Origin: Puffinus mauretanicus
Lineage: Eukaryota > Chordata > Aves > Procellariiformes > Procellariidae
Assembly (NCBI GenBank): GCA_023333565.1
Contig: JAJKFH010003627.1
Location: 4,941,501 to 5,005,500, forward strand
DNA: 64,000 bases
Reading direction: 5' to 3'
Shown: positions 51,285-62,504 of the stretch, piece after piece
How positions within the stretch are numbered: position 1 is the first letter of the stretch
How the letters are laid out: each line of letters opens with the position of its first letter
Program-made: the position numbers and the translations under genes
The notes under the pieces: model-generated
What the model saw: only the letters and a program-made list of their open reading frames with translations
Told to the model about the DNA's origin: nothing
The model's database searches: none

Positions 51285-51625
51285 TAATTAATAAAAATTA
51301 GCACATTGTAGCTCAGAAAGATGACTTTTAGTGCTATGCTGCCAGCAACTCAGCTGCCTCCCGGGCAGTTTCCAATTAACCCACTGGAGTAATCTCCATA
51401 TTGTCAAGAATTTATGCTCAGAAAAGACACTGAGCAGGCTGTCCAAAGTGCATGCTTGGAGAATGTGAAAATGGAGGGAACTGGGGAGAGATTGGAAGGG
51501 TCCAGACAAAGGGTTCATGTTGTCCATTCTCTAGCTCCGTGGAATTTGAATACTGGCAATAGTGGAGCATCTCCAGTCGGATTATTCTTGATAAAAATAT
51601 ATTTGCATAAGCATTTATAGAACCA
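51285..51625. promoter_or_regulatory. second candidate conserved non-coding element
   Basis: A stretch of mixed composition with complex, non-repetitive sequence such as GCTGCCAGCAACTCAGCTGCC (51340-51360) and CAATTAACCCACTGG. It lies about 900 bases after the TAATTA-rich element. Overlapping frames of 68-95 codons on both strands here are not recognisable and reflect low stop density rather than a gene. Enhancer status is inference from texture and context only. Confidence 0.25.
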
Positions 51626-51629
51626 GTAT

Positions 51630-52185
51630 TTTTGCAGGCCATTAATACACTCATCATTTTCTTACATAATAAATTTATGTCTAATTTTTTACTACTACAG
51701 TCCAAAAGGTCACTTTAGTATTACATTAAAGGTTCAAAAAATGAATTAAAAAAATGCAAGTGAAAGACCAAGTAAAATATTCAGTGCTTTCCTCACTTTG
51801 GTCTTCATGAAATTGCAATCAGTTAATTTTTTGTAATCAGTTAAAGTAGAAGGGTTTGCAAGCTCGTTGGAAGAAGGTTTCAGAATTCTGAGTGATCTTG
51901 ACAAAACTGCAGGAATGATTCCGTAACGGCAACACGAAAACATTACTTTTAGGAAGGAGAAATAAGTCTTGAGTACAAGATGTAAAGTCACTGGTTAGGG
52001 AGTTGTACTATCTGAAAGGAGGAGGGCGATAGAGAAATAAAAGCTGAATATGAATTATTGTAATTGAATGGCAAAAACAGGAGATATTTTTCCGAAATGT
52101 GTAACTAGGAGTGTTGTGTTTAAGACATGAGATAATTATTACAATTTACCTCAGGCTGGTGATGTTAAAATGGATAACATCTCTC
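51630..52185. other. AT-rich unique sequence, no gene seen
   Basis: An 81-codon minus-strand frame (51746-51991) is unrecognised. Nothing else is apparent. Confidence 0.4.
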
Positions 52186-52189
52186 GCTT

Positions 52190-52480
52190 TAGGGTTTACT
52201 TCAAGAAAGATACAGGTAACTTGATGAAGTTTCGAAGGAGAGCAGTCTGAAGATACCGTTTACAGTAGTCAATGGTTCTTCATATTTTCACGTCATAGGA
52301 TTTTACTCACAGCAAAAGATTTAAATTAGATTGTAAAGGGTTTTTCTAATTACAGGGATAATTAGTGAATGGAACAGACTGTCTAGGTCATGAAGCCTCT
52401 TTCATTAGAGGCTTTAAAGACATTCTCATAATCTAACGAGGGATGTGTGGTCAAGATGAAATCACAGTGATGTGAGTATA
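52190..52480 (+). mobile_element. ancient CR1/L3 LINE fragment
   Basis: The clearest part, 52315-52435, reads AAGATTTAAATTAGATTG, TTTTTCTAATTACAGGGATAATTAGTGAATGGAACAGACTGTCTAGG and CTTTCATTAGAGGCTTTAAAGAC. This is the CR1/L3 order RFKLD, NFFLITGI, HWNRLPR and SLEAFK with heavy decay. The upstream part to 52190 is less certain. Confidence 0.58.
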
Positions 52481-53084
52481 TGGGGTAAATATCTGTGAAG
52501 AGTAGTTTTGATCTATGTCAGTGTATTCTTTGTCAGTGTTTATTATTATCTCTTTGGTCCCACAATTACCTCTGTGGTCCCTTACAGCTCTTCATTCCTT
52601 ATGGTTCTTGCTTATTTGGTCTTGTGCTCTTCCTCTAATTACCTCTGTATTTTTTAATTTCTGTAAAAATGTAAAACAACAACAGCAAAAACACGCTTCA
52701 TGTGAGATAAAAAACATGCCTCATATGAGATGCAAGATTTTAAACTATTGAAAATTATGTTTCCATTGGGAGTTTGTGAAAGTGGTATAAAATGCGAGTT
52801 TCATGTTCGAGCAGCTTAAAATGTGCACACAAATTTTTTGTACTTCACAATCAATTCAGAAAAACACTGGTGTGTTGAAGAAGTCAAGAGAAAAACTACA
52901 AAAGTAATAAGGAAATGGCCAATAATTATTTGCTATAATAGAGTGAAAGATCTAAGACCATGGTGCAGCAAAAGAAAACATATGCTGAAAGGTATAAATA
53001 GTTATGCTGACATCAGGGTTAGCGCATCATTTGGTTAAATGCTCCTCTGGGTAAGAATTGATCGAATAATGTCTAAGATTGGGA

Positions 53085-53310
53085 AAGGTACATGATGATG
53101 CCCTGTAAATATTTAAAAGGTAAAGAAACCCAAGGGAAACAATTTTGAGACAGTATCAAAAACTATTAAAAACTAATGGAGTGAAAGAAAATACTACCTT
53201 TGTGCAATACCAGGAAGTTAAAAATATCCAATTACATTTGAGGATGAAGATTTGATCATGAGATCAATAGACTTCAGAACAGTTTTCCAAGAGTAGTGGT
53301 GCATAAAAAC
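53085..53310 (+). mobile_element. ancient CR1/L3 LINE fragment
   Basis: ATTTAAAAGGTAAAGAAACC matches the YLKG step. ACTAATGGAGTGAAAG matches a subfamily form of the SNGVKL step, and GAGGATGAAGATTTGATCATGAGATCAATAGACTTCAGAACAG matches NFMTVRSIELQNS. TTTTCCAAGAGTAGTGGTGC matches the LPREVV step. The order is correct. It differs in sequence from the other old tails nearby, so it is a separate insertion, probably of another subfamily. Confidence 0.6.
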
Positions 53311-53314
53311 ATAA

Positions 53315-56300
53315 AGGTCATAGTACGAGGTCAGAAAAAATGTCCATCTATAATGATCTCTTGTGGCCATCAGCAGATGTTTATGTTAGAAAATAAAAAC
53401 AGGATGAGAAAAAATAGAAGCTACACTACTTAACTTTTAAAAATCAGAAACAAACATTAATAGAAAAAATATTGTAAAAATAACGCAGCATTAATTGTTG
53501 GAATGGGGTACATGACCTAACTGTTTTTTCATTCTCCAATTTCAAAACATCAGTCTTAGGAAATGTGATTTCATCATAAAATTGAGTGAAAAATGTATTC
53601 CAGAATGCTCTAAGAATTCTATTTGGGGAGTCATCATGTTGGTTTGGGTGATGCTTCATTGTGATAGAGAACACCACAATAGAGACTATTCCTCATTATT
53701 CCAATATCTATGCATATTTTTGTTTTTATTTGTAGACCTGCTGTTAAATGCAGGTGCTAGGAAGACATTATGTTGACCCCAGCTTCTCTGGAAACGACAG
53801 GAAAAAGTATTTGCTAAGTAGAAATTAAGTTTAGACTTATTACTAAAGAACAAATAACTAACTATTAGTATGAGATGAAATTTAGAGTAGTCCCATACAG
53901 GAATAATTCAATCAAATGCATAGTACTTATTATGTTATTTCATTGTGAAATTGAGGTTTATAGCATTATTTGCAAAGATCTGAAATGGCTAAGAACTTCC
54001 CAGTATCAAGCTCCTTATATAAAGACATTTTTACAGGTATATTATTTCTGGCATTAAAATTATAAAATTCTCTCACACATTATGCACAGACTAGAGGACG
54101 AAGATGGCTTTAAACTTGCAAGAATTAATATACAGTTCTTTATGTGAAATTTGCTACTAACCATCACCACACTTGTGAGTACTTCATATGATAAATATCT
54201 TATGTTTTCAGTATATATACTTTTGTACTGAAATTATTATGATAATCTGGCCTCCTAGATTTCAAAATACAAAACCATAAGTTTCCTTTTATTCTAAGAT
54301 AGAGTGCAATTGCAAAGAAATATTTAGCTCCCAAAGGACTGTGGCAACATTAGCAGAGATGCTGGATATTTGTATTAAATATCTATTTAAATTGTTCATA
54401 TTGTTCATATTATGTTTCAAGTAATAAGTAGTAGAAGATTCATCTAGATACCATGGTAATAGGTATCAAGAAACAAATATTTGACATGTGTATATCCATA
54501 TTTAGGCAAACTGATAATTTCTGGCACCATTATAAATTTCTACATTGTAGAGAAAGTTTGCCAGCAAGGAACAGAAGGAGTATTGACTTTTTACTATAAT
54601 GACATTTCTATCAAATTAATTATAAACTTGGGAAATATTAATCTAATTGAAATAATACTGCTAAAAGAAAAATACAGTTAGTTTTTTTTTCTGACAGTTT
54701 AATGGTTCACAAAAAGTGAAGGACTTGAAATACAAGAGTATTAGAGAAAATAATTGTTAGTATTATAGTAATTCATATGAATATTGTTGAAAAGTTTTAA
54801 AAATATCTGTGCAGCTATTAAAACTCCATCTGACAACTGTGGAAGTAATTTTTTTTTTACTACTAATAAAGAAAGTAATATAAATAAATAATAAAGAAAA
54901 ATGTATATGTAACATTAATTTATTACCAAAACGTGTGTCGATTAGCAATCCATCATATTTAAAATTTTAAAATCTATCAAATTTAAAATTTTAATAAAAA
55001 TAGCAATAACCAAATTACAATGGGATTCACCTTCCTGTCATGTTTGTATTTGCCAAACTAAAGAAAGTGTGCTCTAAAGTAGATTACATTGTTTAAATTA
55101 AAAAATGGGATACTTAAATATTCTAATGATGTTTCTCTAAAGGAACAAAAGACATTATTTGCCAGGTTAGTTGAGGCCTCAGGTAGATGCATAAGACTAG
55201 CTCATGCTCAGCTGGACTGCACTAAATCCGGGATAAAGGCCAGAACCTGAGAGAGAGCTGGGAAGTTAGGAGGTGCTCAGCAACTATTAAGCACTGGATT
55301 TAAGTGTAGAATAGTGTAAATGAACACTTCTATTAAAGCACAGTAGACACACACAGAATTGGGAGACTAGTTTGTGTAAAGAAAACTGACAAAAAGGCAG
55401 TGGCATGCACCTTGTTTGCACCTTTAGTGAAGATAATGATCTGAAAACACTGAACTTGGATGTTGATGCCGTTTTCTTTGCAGGTGCATCTGAAAAATGT
55501 AACACTGAGTGCTGTTGACCCAAAAGGGTTCCCTTCAGTATTCATGGCATCTTCTGGTTTACATATAAACATTTTCTTAGGGGTCTGCTAAAAGACTTTA
55601 TCACCTTATTTTGTGTTGATTGTCTAAATAATGGCTGCATACAGACTGGGAAAGAATGTCGTTTAGACTAAGTTTAGTAAGTGGTTCATTCTTGAATCAG
55701 GTCGTTTACTTATGGGTGCACCACACGGAGCTTTGAAAGAGTAGTTAACCTCTGAATGACATGGGATGATCATTTTTTGCCTAATGCATTGCACAGTTTA
55801 CTGAAGATTTCTTGGACGATAGACTGAAATCTTCTTTCTCTGCACCATGAGAAACCACAGAGCTCCTTAGTGACTGTCACAGCATATTTATGTCCATACA
55901 AGCCACACATACGTTAGGTTACACTTTTGTAAGAAGACTAGCTTGTGCACTGCAGCACTCAATTTCAGACCCAGCATTGCTCCTCTTGGTTTATCTTCCT
56001 TGTTGATCACTCACAAGAAAAAGAGAGGAGCATAAGAAGGAAGCCTCTGTGAAGCACAGTCACTAAGGTCAGCACAACAGGGCTTCCAAACATGGATCCT
56101 TCTCCTGCATCAGCACACCTTTGAATTTGTGAAAGGGGACACACATTTCATTTTAAACAGCTGGATGTGGTAAGCATTAACAGTTCATAGTTTTCTTGAT
56201 AAGTGATCCAAAAATGGGTTGAAGTGTAATGTCTTAATGTATAAACAATACTAACAGGTCCTGACTTTTATTCAAGGCTGCTTTGGGCCCAAGAAATTGC

Positions 56301-57320
56301 TTGGCTGACTCTTAAATATTAGGATGGGCTTTCTATGCTGTAACTGTGTTAGGGGGGTTGAGGTATCTAGAACTTGATTAATTTCTCTGCAGGTTCTGGA
56401 TCTGACCGTGTGAAAAAAATCACACCACTAGTGAAAACAGTATGAAGCTTGTTTGTTGTTAGATTTACAAGAAGGCAAATAATTGGTGCCACTTTAGTAT
56501 TTTCAACTTTCTCTTGGGAATCAGGTAGTATTTGCAGGCAAAAATTGCTTTTTCTGCCTGTGGGTAGGTGGGTAATACTGAAGCAATTTGGGCCTGGTTG
56601 TTAACTATAAAATAAATTAACCTCACTCTAAATTCTTTGCCATACTGCTGAGTTGGATGTTGGAAGCAGAGCTCTTTTGCAACAGTGGCATGCTGTGATT
56701 GAGATCTGCACACACCCTTTAACACAAGTCTTGTTGTTAATCTGGGCTTTCTAAAAATATAGATATGTTTGGTTATCTGTCCCTGTTCAGGAGTTGGCTT
56801 TCTGCAGGTTTTTCAAAATTGCAGTTCTTACTCTGTGCTCTGAAAGAGCTTTGTCTGTGTAAGGAGGCAAAGCATATTAGAAGGAAATGCTTTTAAAAGC
56901 AACTGATACTTCTGAATGATATTTTATAGAGAACTGTATTCCACTTGTAACGGCAGTGTTAAGTCCAGCTTTATATCAAACTTTTGGTATAAAAGTATTA
57001 TCAATTTGGTTTTTTCCATTGTTTCTATAAAATGTATTACTGTACTATGGCTGCATGTTGTTTGTTTTTATTATCTTTATCACATAGCAAAGATAGTGTG
57101 AGAGTTACACAGAAATGTCTCTTTTCCAGAAATGTATTTATTTAGGTATTCATTTGCAAGTTCTCCATATGTTGATTCATCACTGAAGCAGGCAACCCTT
57201 GTGTAAAGGAGGCCTACATAAAAAATACTGTAAACATATAAAAGACATTTATCAGAGAGTAGCTAAATGAACCCTGCATAATAAGAAAATGATAAACTCC
57301 TTTGTATTAGTTGCTAAAAG
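53315..57320. other. AT-rich unique sequence, no gene seen
   Basis: No supported exon or RNA gene. A short AT direct repeat (TTTAAAATTTTAA) occurs twice at 54957-54995. The 77-86 codon minus-strand frames at 53444-53677, 55287-55572 and 56465-56725 have no recognisable domains. Confidence 0.45.
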
Positions 57321-57324
57321 CAGT

Positions 57325-57500
57325 GATTCTATTTGACAGAGCACTGAACTGAGACTTAGGAGATCATATTCACTGGCTACAGCAAATTTGCTTATTGGCT
57401 TGCCTCATTTTCCACATCTATATAATGGGAAAAATGCTATTGACTTTCTTTGTAAAGCAGTTTTAAGATTTAATGCTAAATAATGCCATATATGAGATAT
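57325..57500 (+). mobile_element. MIR SINE
   Basis: A textbook MIR layout. GACAGAGCACTGAACTGAGACTTAGGAGATC corresponds to the tRNA-related head ('agagcactggactgggagtcaggagacc'). The core follows, then GCCTCATTTTCCACATCTATATAATGGGAAAAATG, corresponding to 'cctcagtttcctcatctgtaaaatggg'. The tail, TTGTAAAGCAGTTTTAAGATTTAATGCTAAATAATGCC, corresponds to the region shared with L2. Decay is substantial, as expected for a SINE that stopped moving before the bird-mammal split. Few MIRs remain recognisable in birds. Confidence 0.88.
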
Positions 57501-57504
57501 GTAT

Positions 57505-59875
57505 TGTTTATAATATACTGAACACAGAAATACAAAACCAAAGTGACATTTTGTGTCTAGAAACTATCTGGAGTAAGGATTTGCAAGTCTTCAGGAGAGT
57601 GCATTCCAGATTTATGGCCTTTAAAAAGCACTGATAGAAATTTAGAGTGCTTAAACTGGGGAATCAATAATAACAGGAACCACATAGCTATGATGCTCAC
57701 AATAGGACACAGAGAGAGGACTGTAGCTCTGTACCAGTGCCCTGAATTGCTTTCAATTTATTCTTGAGGCCAAACAAGAACTGTTCCATTATGTAAATCA
57801 TGTTTCACTTCTGTACAGCTTCTGAAAGTTTTAAGTGTTGACTATATTTTAATATGATTACATATAGCAAAGAATTAAGAGTTGCATGTCTGTGTTGTAA
57901 ACACAGTGGTTATATTACTCATTTGAGAAAAAAAGTAGTCTGTGGGTAGGTAAAAAATGCTTCAGAAGATAACCATTCTTACTTTGTTGTTTACTACTGG
58001 TACTCTGATCCTTCATTACATCACACAGGATGAGTATGAGTGTGTGTGTGAATCCTCTTACAAGTATCTTCTCCAGCATTACAGGCACAATATATCATTC
58101 TCTTTTCCAACAATTCTACATAGATTTACTTCTAAAAACAGATATTCCCTGAACAGAAAATCAGTTCCATACTGCTCATTCCCATGCCCTAACCCATTCA
58201 GTCAGGGTGGTTATTTAGAACATCTTCCACAGTACATGTCAATGAGCTTGATAAGCACAGACAAGATAGAAATTATGATTATGAAAGGCCATGTAAGATT
58301 TCTTTCCTGCCCACAACAGCTTCATTATGCTTTGAAACTTCCTGCTTTGAGTTCTGCTCTTGCTTAGTTTCCTGAGTCACTTTCTAGGCCAATCTATCAT
58401 CAACAGTTTTCTGGTGTGATTGCTTGAAAATAAGTTCATGTAGGTCAGCTTTTTGAAATACAACATTTGAGAAATATAAGTAAAATGAAGTCTGATTAAA
58501 ACCTCTTAAAACCAAGTGTCCTGATTTAGATAACACTCTCCCTACAGTTTTTTAGAGTACATGCCTCTTTCAATTTTTGTTTTGGTTGATTAATCAATAT
58601 TTTCTTAGAAAGATCTATTGCTCTTAAAAGAATGTGTTTTATTAAAGACAATTCTTAAGGAAAATGGTCTAATGGTTCCTTACAGAGAAGCCTCTTTTCA
58701 GTCACACTTTTTGTGCATAGAACTATCTGTTTTTATCTCAAAGACTGTGCATGCATTTACACTACATGGCTAGAGTATTTCTTTATTGACTGTTTCTGTT
58801 CTTGAATATCTCAAAATCTTCCTATTAAGTAACATTTATTACCACGAATGCTTACAGAGGACCTGTTCAACTGTAATGTGTATCAAAGGGAAGAGAAGCA
58901 AAAAAATTACTATGATTATCATGATCCAAATGACATTTATTTGGTACACATCCATAAGAAAACGTGTAAAAAGAGGTGACAATTGTTTATGTGAGGAGCA
59001 GTCTACAAACTTAGCCTTCATTAGACCATCATGTCTACAACAGTGTTACAGCAAGACTTTCATTTAGTGTTTGTACAGAAAAAAATTGTTTACCAATTAA
59101 GTTGTGCCAAGGTCAATGAGATGGAAGAAAAATGTGAGAGAAGTATTTAGTATTAAATACAGGCTGTAGCCAGATGTCTACTGTTTTGACATGGGTCAGC
59201 TTGTGTTTCATTTCTCCCTCTCTTTTTGGAATAATATATTATTTGATGCCAGGTACATTGGTTCATGTACTATAACCAGAAATATAATTTTTTTTTCCCT
59301 GGCATTTGACGTAGTTCTGGAATCAAAAAGTGAACTTCTGTATTTCAGCATTTATTAGGGATTACTGTATATCTGTGATGAATTTTGTCTTGTTGGATAG
59401 AATGCTGAATATTTGTGTCAATATGCATACCAGATAGGTTATTCATATGTGCTGGTTCATATGCAGAACTATAATTGCACAGTCATTTCTTTACTTCACT
59501 GCATTAAAATTCTCAACCACAATGTTTCATTAATGGGTTTATTGCCCTAATAAGTTTCAGTGAACCCCAGTAAAAGAATATTAACTGTTGTAAGTAGATT
59601 TTAAAAGTTTAGATATAATAACCTGTAGATAAAATATTTAATTATTGTAGTATCCTGTGCCTTCCAGAGACTGTAAGGTGTGTAAAGGAGTGAATTTAAG
59701 GTAGACAAGACTGATATTCTCTTCAGAGGTTCCAAGTGATACATCCATTACTATTAGAAATAGGCCAGAGTGAAATTTCCAGAGAAATCTGGCTCATCAA
59801 CAGCTGAGAGAAAAAATCTTATATATCTCATTTCTGAATAAAATTGACACTTACATCTTCACCGACCAATGTCAA
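57505..59875. other. unique sequence with a 136-codon frame of unknown meaning
   Basis: The plus-strand frame at 57957-58367 is the longest ATG-initiated frame outside repeats. It starts with a hydrophobic, signal-anchor-like segment (LLFTTGTLILHYI) and continues with no family signature. I see no upstream promoter, splice sites that would link it to other exons, or polyadenylation signal close to the stop, so I do not call a gene. Confidence 0.3.
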
Positions 59876-59879
59876 AGTG

Positions 59880-60920
59880 AAGTCCGGAAAAGAGAGGACA
59901 ATGTGATGCAACCTCCTGAGAGGAAGCACAAATGTAAAAAGGACCTCGCTCTTAGACTTCAGGAGAGCAGACTTTTGTCTGTTCAGGGATCTGCCTGGAA
60001 GAATCCCATGGGTTACAGCCCTGGAGAGAGGAGGCGTCCAGGAGAGCTGGTTGATTTTCAAGGATCGCGTTCTCCAAACTCAGGAATCATCCATCCTGAT
60101 GAGAAGGAAGTCAGATAAAGACAGCAGGAGTCCTGCATGGATGGACAAGTTGCTCCTGAAAAAGCTCAAACATAAAAAGGAAACATACAAGAGGTGGAAG
60201 AAGGGACGGGTGACCTGGGAGAAGTATAGACTCTGTTTGAACATGCAGGGATAGGGTTAAGAAGGCCAAAGCCGACCTGGAGTTGAATCTGTCCAGGGGC
60301 TTGAAGGGCAACAAGAAGGGTTTCTGTAAGTACTTCAGAAGTAAAAGGAAGACAAGAGAAAATGTGGGCCCACTGCCAAATGGGGCAGGGGATCTGGTGA
60401 TAAAAAACACAGAGAAGGCCAAGGAACTTTGACCTTCTTCTCAGTCTTTGTTGGTAAGACTGGTTTTCAGGAATCCCAGGTGTTTGAGGCCAATGGTAAA
60501 TTCTGGAGCAAGAAACACTTACCCTTGGTGGAGGAGGATCAGGTTAGGAAAAAACTAGATTGGCAGGGGAGTGGATCTTATCAATGTGTATAAATATCTG
60601 ATGGGAGGGTGTAAAGAAGACAGAGCTAGGTTCTTCTCAGTGATGCCCAGTGAAAGAACAAGAGGCTAAGCGCACAAATTGTAATTACAAGAAAGTCTTT
60701 TTAAAAATAAGAAAACACTTTTTTTTTACTTTAAGTCTGATTGAATGCTGAAACAACTTGCCCAAAGAGGGTATGGAGTGTCCATCTCTAGAGATATTAA
60801 AAACTTGACTGGACATGGTCTTGAACAGCCTGCTTTAGTTCACACTGCTTGAGCAAGAGGGTTGGACTAGACAACCTCCAGAAGTCTCTTCCAAACTCAA
60901 CTGTTCTGTTATTCTGTGAA
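59880..60920 (+). mobile_element. CR1 LINE with the reverse transcriptase deleted
   Basis: Two non-adjacent parts of a CR1 lie next to each other on the plus strand. From about 59895 to 60560 is ORF2 between endonuclease and RT: DFRRADFCLFRDLPGRIPW, QESWLIFKDRV, RSPAWMDKLLLKKLKHKKE, RWKKGRVTWEKYR; then, in another frame, KKAKADLELNLSRGLKGNKKGF, SKRKTRENVGPLPN and EKAKEL; then LPLVEEDQVRK. At about 60565 the sequence jumps to the 3' part, GATCTTATCAATGTGTATAAATATCTGATGGGAGGGTG (DLINVYKYLMGG), and runs through the CR1 3' UTR to GTTGGACTAGACAACCTCCAGAAG and a terminal TTCTGTTATTCTGTGAA. The catalytic RT that should lie between is absent. Confidence 0.9.
59940..60560 (+). pseudogene. CR1 ORF2 linker region, frame broken
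   Basis: Decayed coding sequence between the endonuclease and reverse transcriptase of CR1 ORF2. The first part is open from about 59940 to a TAG at 60252-60254 and carries the DFRRADF and WKKG-WE-YR blocks. The next block (KKAKADLELNLSRG) lies in a different frame from 60257 to a TGA at 60429-60431, and LPLVEEDQVRK follows in yet another. At least two frame changes and two stops separate pieces that belong to one protein. No RT motif such as FADD is present. Confidence 0.85.
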
Positions 60921-60924
60921 TATA

Positions 60925-62160
60925 AACCAATTACTTTATTCCATCAAAAAGGATACTATTTAAGCATTGCCCAACTAACAAATCCCTTAATCAAAGAAAA
61001 CGGATTATTGTTCTTTTGCAAATGCTCACCCAGAATAAAAAGGACTGTTCTTACTTAGGAACATTAACTGATGACCTCTACTTTTTTTATTGTAATTTAT
61101 GATAATATGGGATAGTGTTAATGCTTATAAACTTGGAAATGGCAGTGCATTGTAAGAATGCTTTGCATAATTTTATGTTTGAAAATTTAAGCTATATTGG
61201 AGATTTTATTTCAGTTCACTCACATACAGAATTTGCATGAATGTTCTGAAGTAAATGCTAGTAAATACTAAATATATTCTTCCCCTGCTCTTCAAAGCAT
61301 GGATTCCCTTAGGCACATGTTATCTCTTCCTGGAAATGTTATTAACATGAACAAAAATTTGATAAGATCAGTAATCACAATCAATTATTTGATCAGTCTA
61401 TAATATAGATTACATTAAGGCTCATGTACTGTTGCATTTCCAATAATAAACATTTATAGCAATTATTTGTATGAAATATCCATACTGGGTTCCCATACTG
61501 CATTTATCATTAGGTTCCCACAGAGATGAGACAGTAAACGTAGAATTCAAAAATTCATACCAGGTATTATTAGAAGACATTCAAGGACCTTCAGTATGTT
61601 AAAATACTCTGTCAGTTCTCTGTGTAGTTACTAAGATTAATTGCCTTTTCTGTGATTCAAACAGCTTTAAATGTGCTTGGTCTGTATGTGAATTGCATGC
61701 TTGTTGCACAACAGTAAACTATAAACTATTTTGTCCACTGTGCATAATTTTCAAAGCTTATAATAAATCCTAATGTTTTTGTATGTCCTTAAATAAAGGT
61801 TGAAATAGAGAAAAACAGGGAAGCCAGTGAATAGGGTGAGAGAGTCTGATTTCATCTTCCCTTTTTCCTGCAGTGCATATGGTAGTTTCTTGCTGTTACT
61901 GTGGACCTGAGAAATGGGACTGGAACAGCTCTCCTAAGGGGAGGGAGATCTGATTTTTTCCTTAGCATCTGTATGTTTGTTCTGATGCCTATTTCACAAT
62001 GCAGAAATGGAATACAGGATATTTGCTTTCTTGTATTAGTTGCAGGTATCTAACTTGCTTATTTTACTAGTTTAATAAATATGTACACGATTAATAGAAT
62101 CCTAGTAGACATTAATGATTTTTAATGCAGCTGCTACTTAAAATTCAAATGGTTTCTTAT
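60925..62160. other. AT-rich unique sequence, no gene seen
   Basis: No recognised exon. The stretch around 61360-61480 (TTGATAAGATCAGTAATCAC, TTTATAGCAATTATTTG) is non-repetitive and may be conserved, but this is only an impression. Confidence 0.4.
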
Positions 62161-62164
62161 ATTC

Positions 62165-62265
62165 TTACAAATATTTTGGCACAGATTTCAGGGACATTTT
62201 GATCCTTGCCTCATTGAAATGAATGGGAATTAGGAAGTCTTTGCAAAGCTAACCTTGTATGGTAG
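62165..62265. repeat. fragment of an ancient amniote interspersed repeat
   Basis: The phrase GATCCTTGCCTCATTGAAATGAATGGGAATTAGGAAG resembles a motif scattered through reptile and bird genomes ('cctcattgaaatcaatgggagttttgcc'). Similar near-palindromic phrases occur at about 3593, 31773 and 49425. The source family is unknown to me. Confidence 0.35.
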
Positions 62266-62349
62266 GATAAAACCAATAAATACAGAAAGTAAAACAGTCA
62301 GGACCAAATGGTGCTTTTATTTACCTTCTGTGCAGTAAAAGTGAAGAAA

Positions 62350-62500
62350 TTGCATAATGGGCAAGCCTTTAATTCTTTTAGTTCATAAAAAGTACATGAA
62401 CTGATGAAGATCATGCAGAAAAATCCATTGCATAGCTATATTAGAAACGATGGAGTTCTGGGTCTTGTGCTTAAACCAGTAGGTCATATTGCCTCATTTA
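62350..62500 (-). mobile_element. tRNA-derived SINE remnant (MIR-like)
   Basis: Plus-strand reading GATCATGCAGAAAAATCC, TAGCTATATTAGAAACGATGGAGTTCTGGGTC, TTGTGCTTAAACCAGTAGGTCATATTGCCTC matches the reverse complement of the MIR-type head and core ('cagctagtaagtggcagagctgggattcgaaccc', 'tgctcttaaccactatgctatactgcctc'). The tRNA-like promoter region therefore lies at the right-hand end and the element is on the minus strand. The left part (62350-62400) is poorly matched. Confidence 0.55.
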
Positions 62501-62504
62501 ACTT

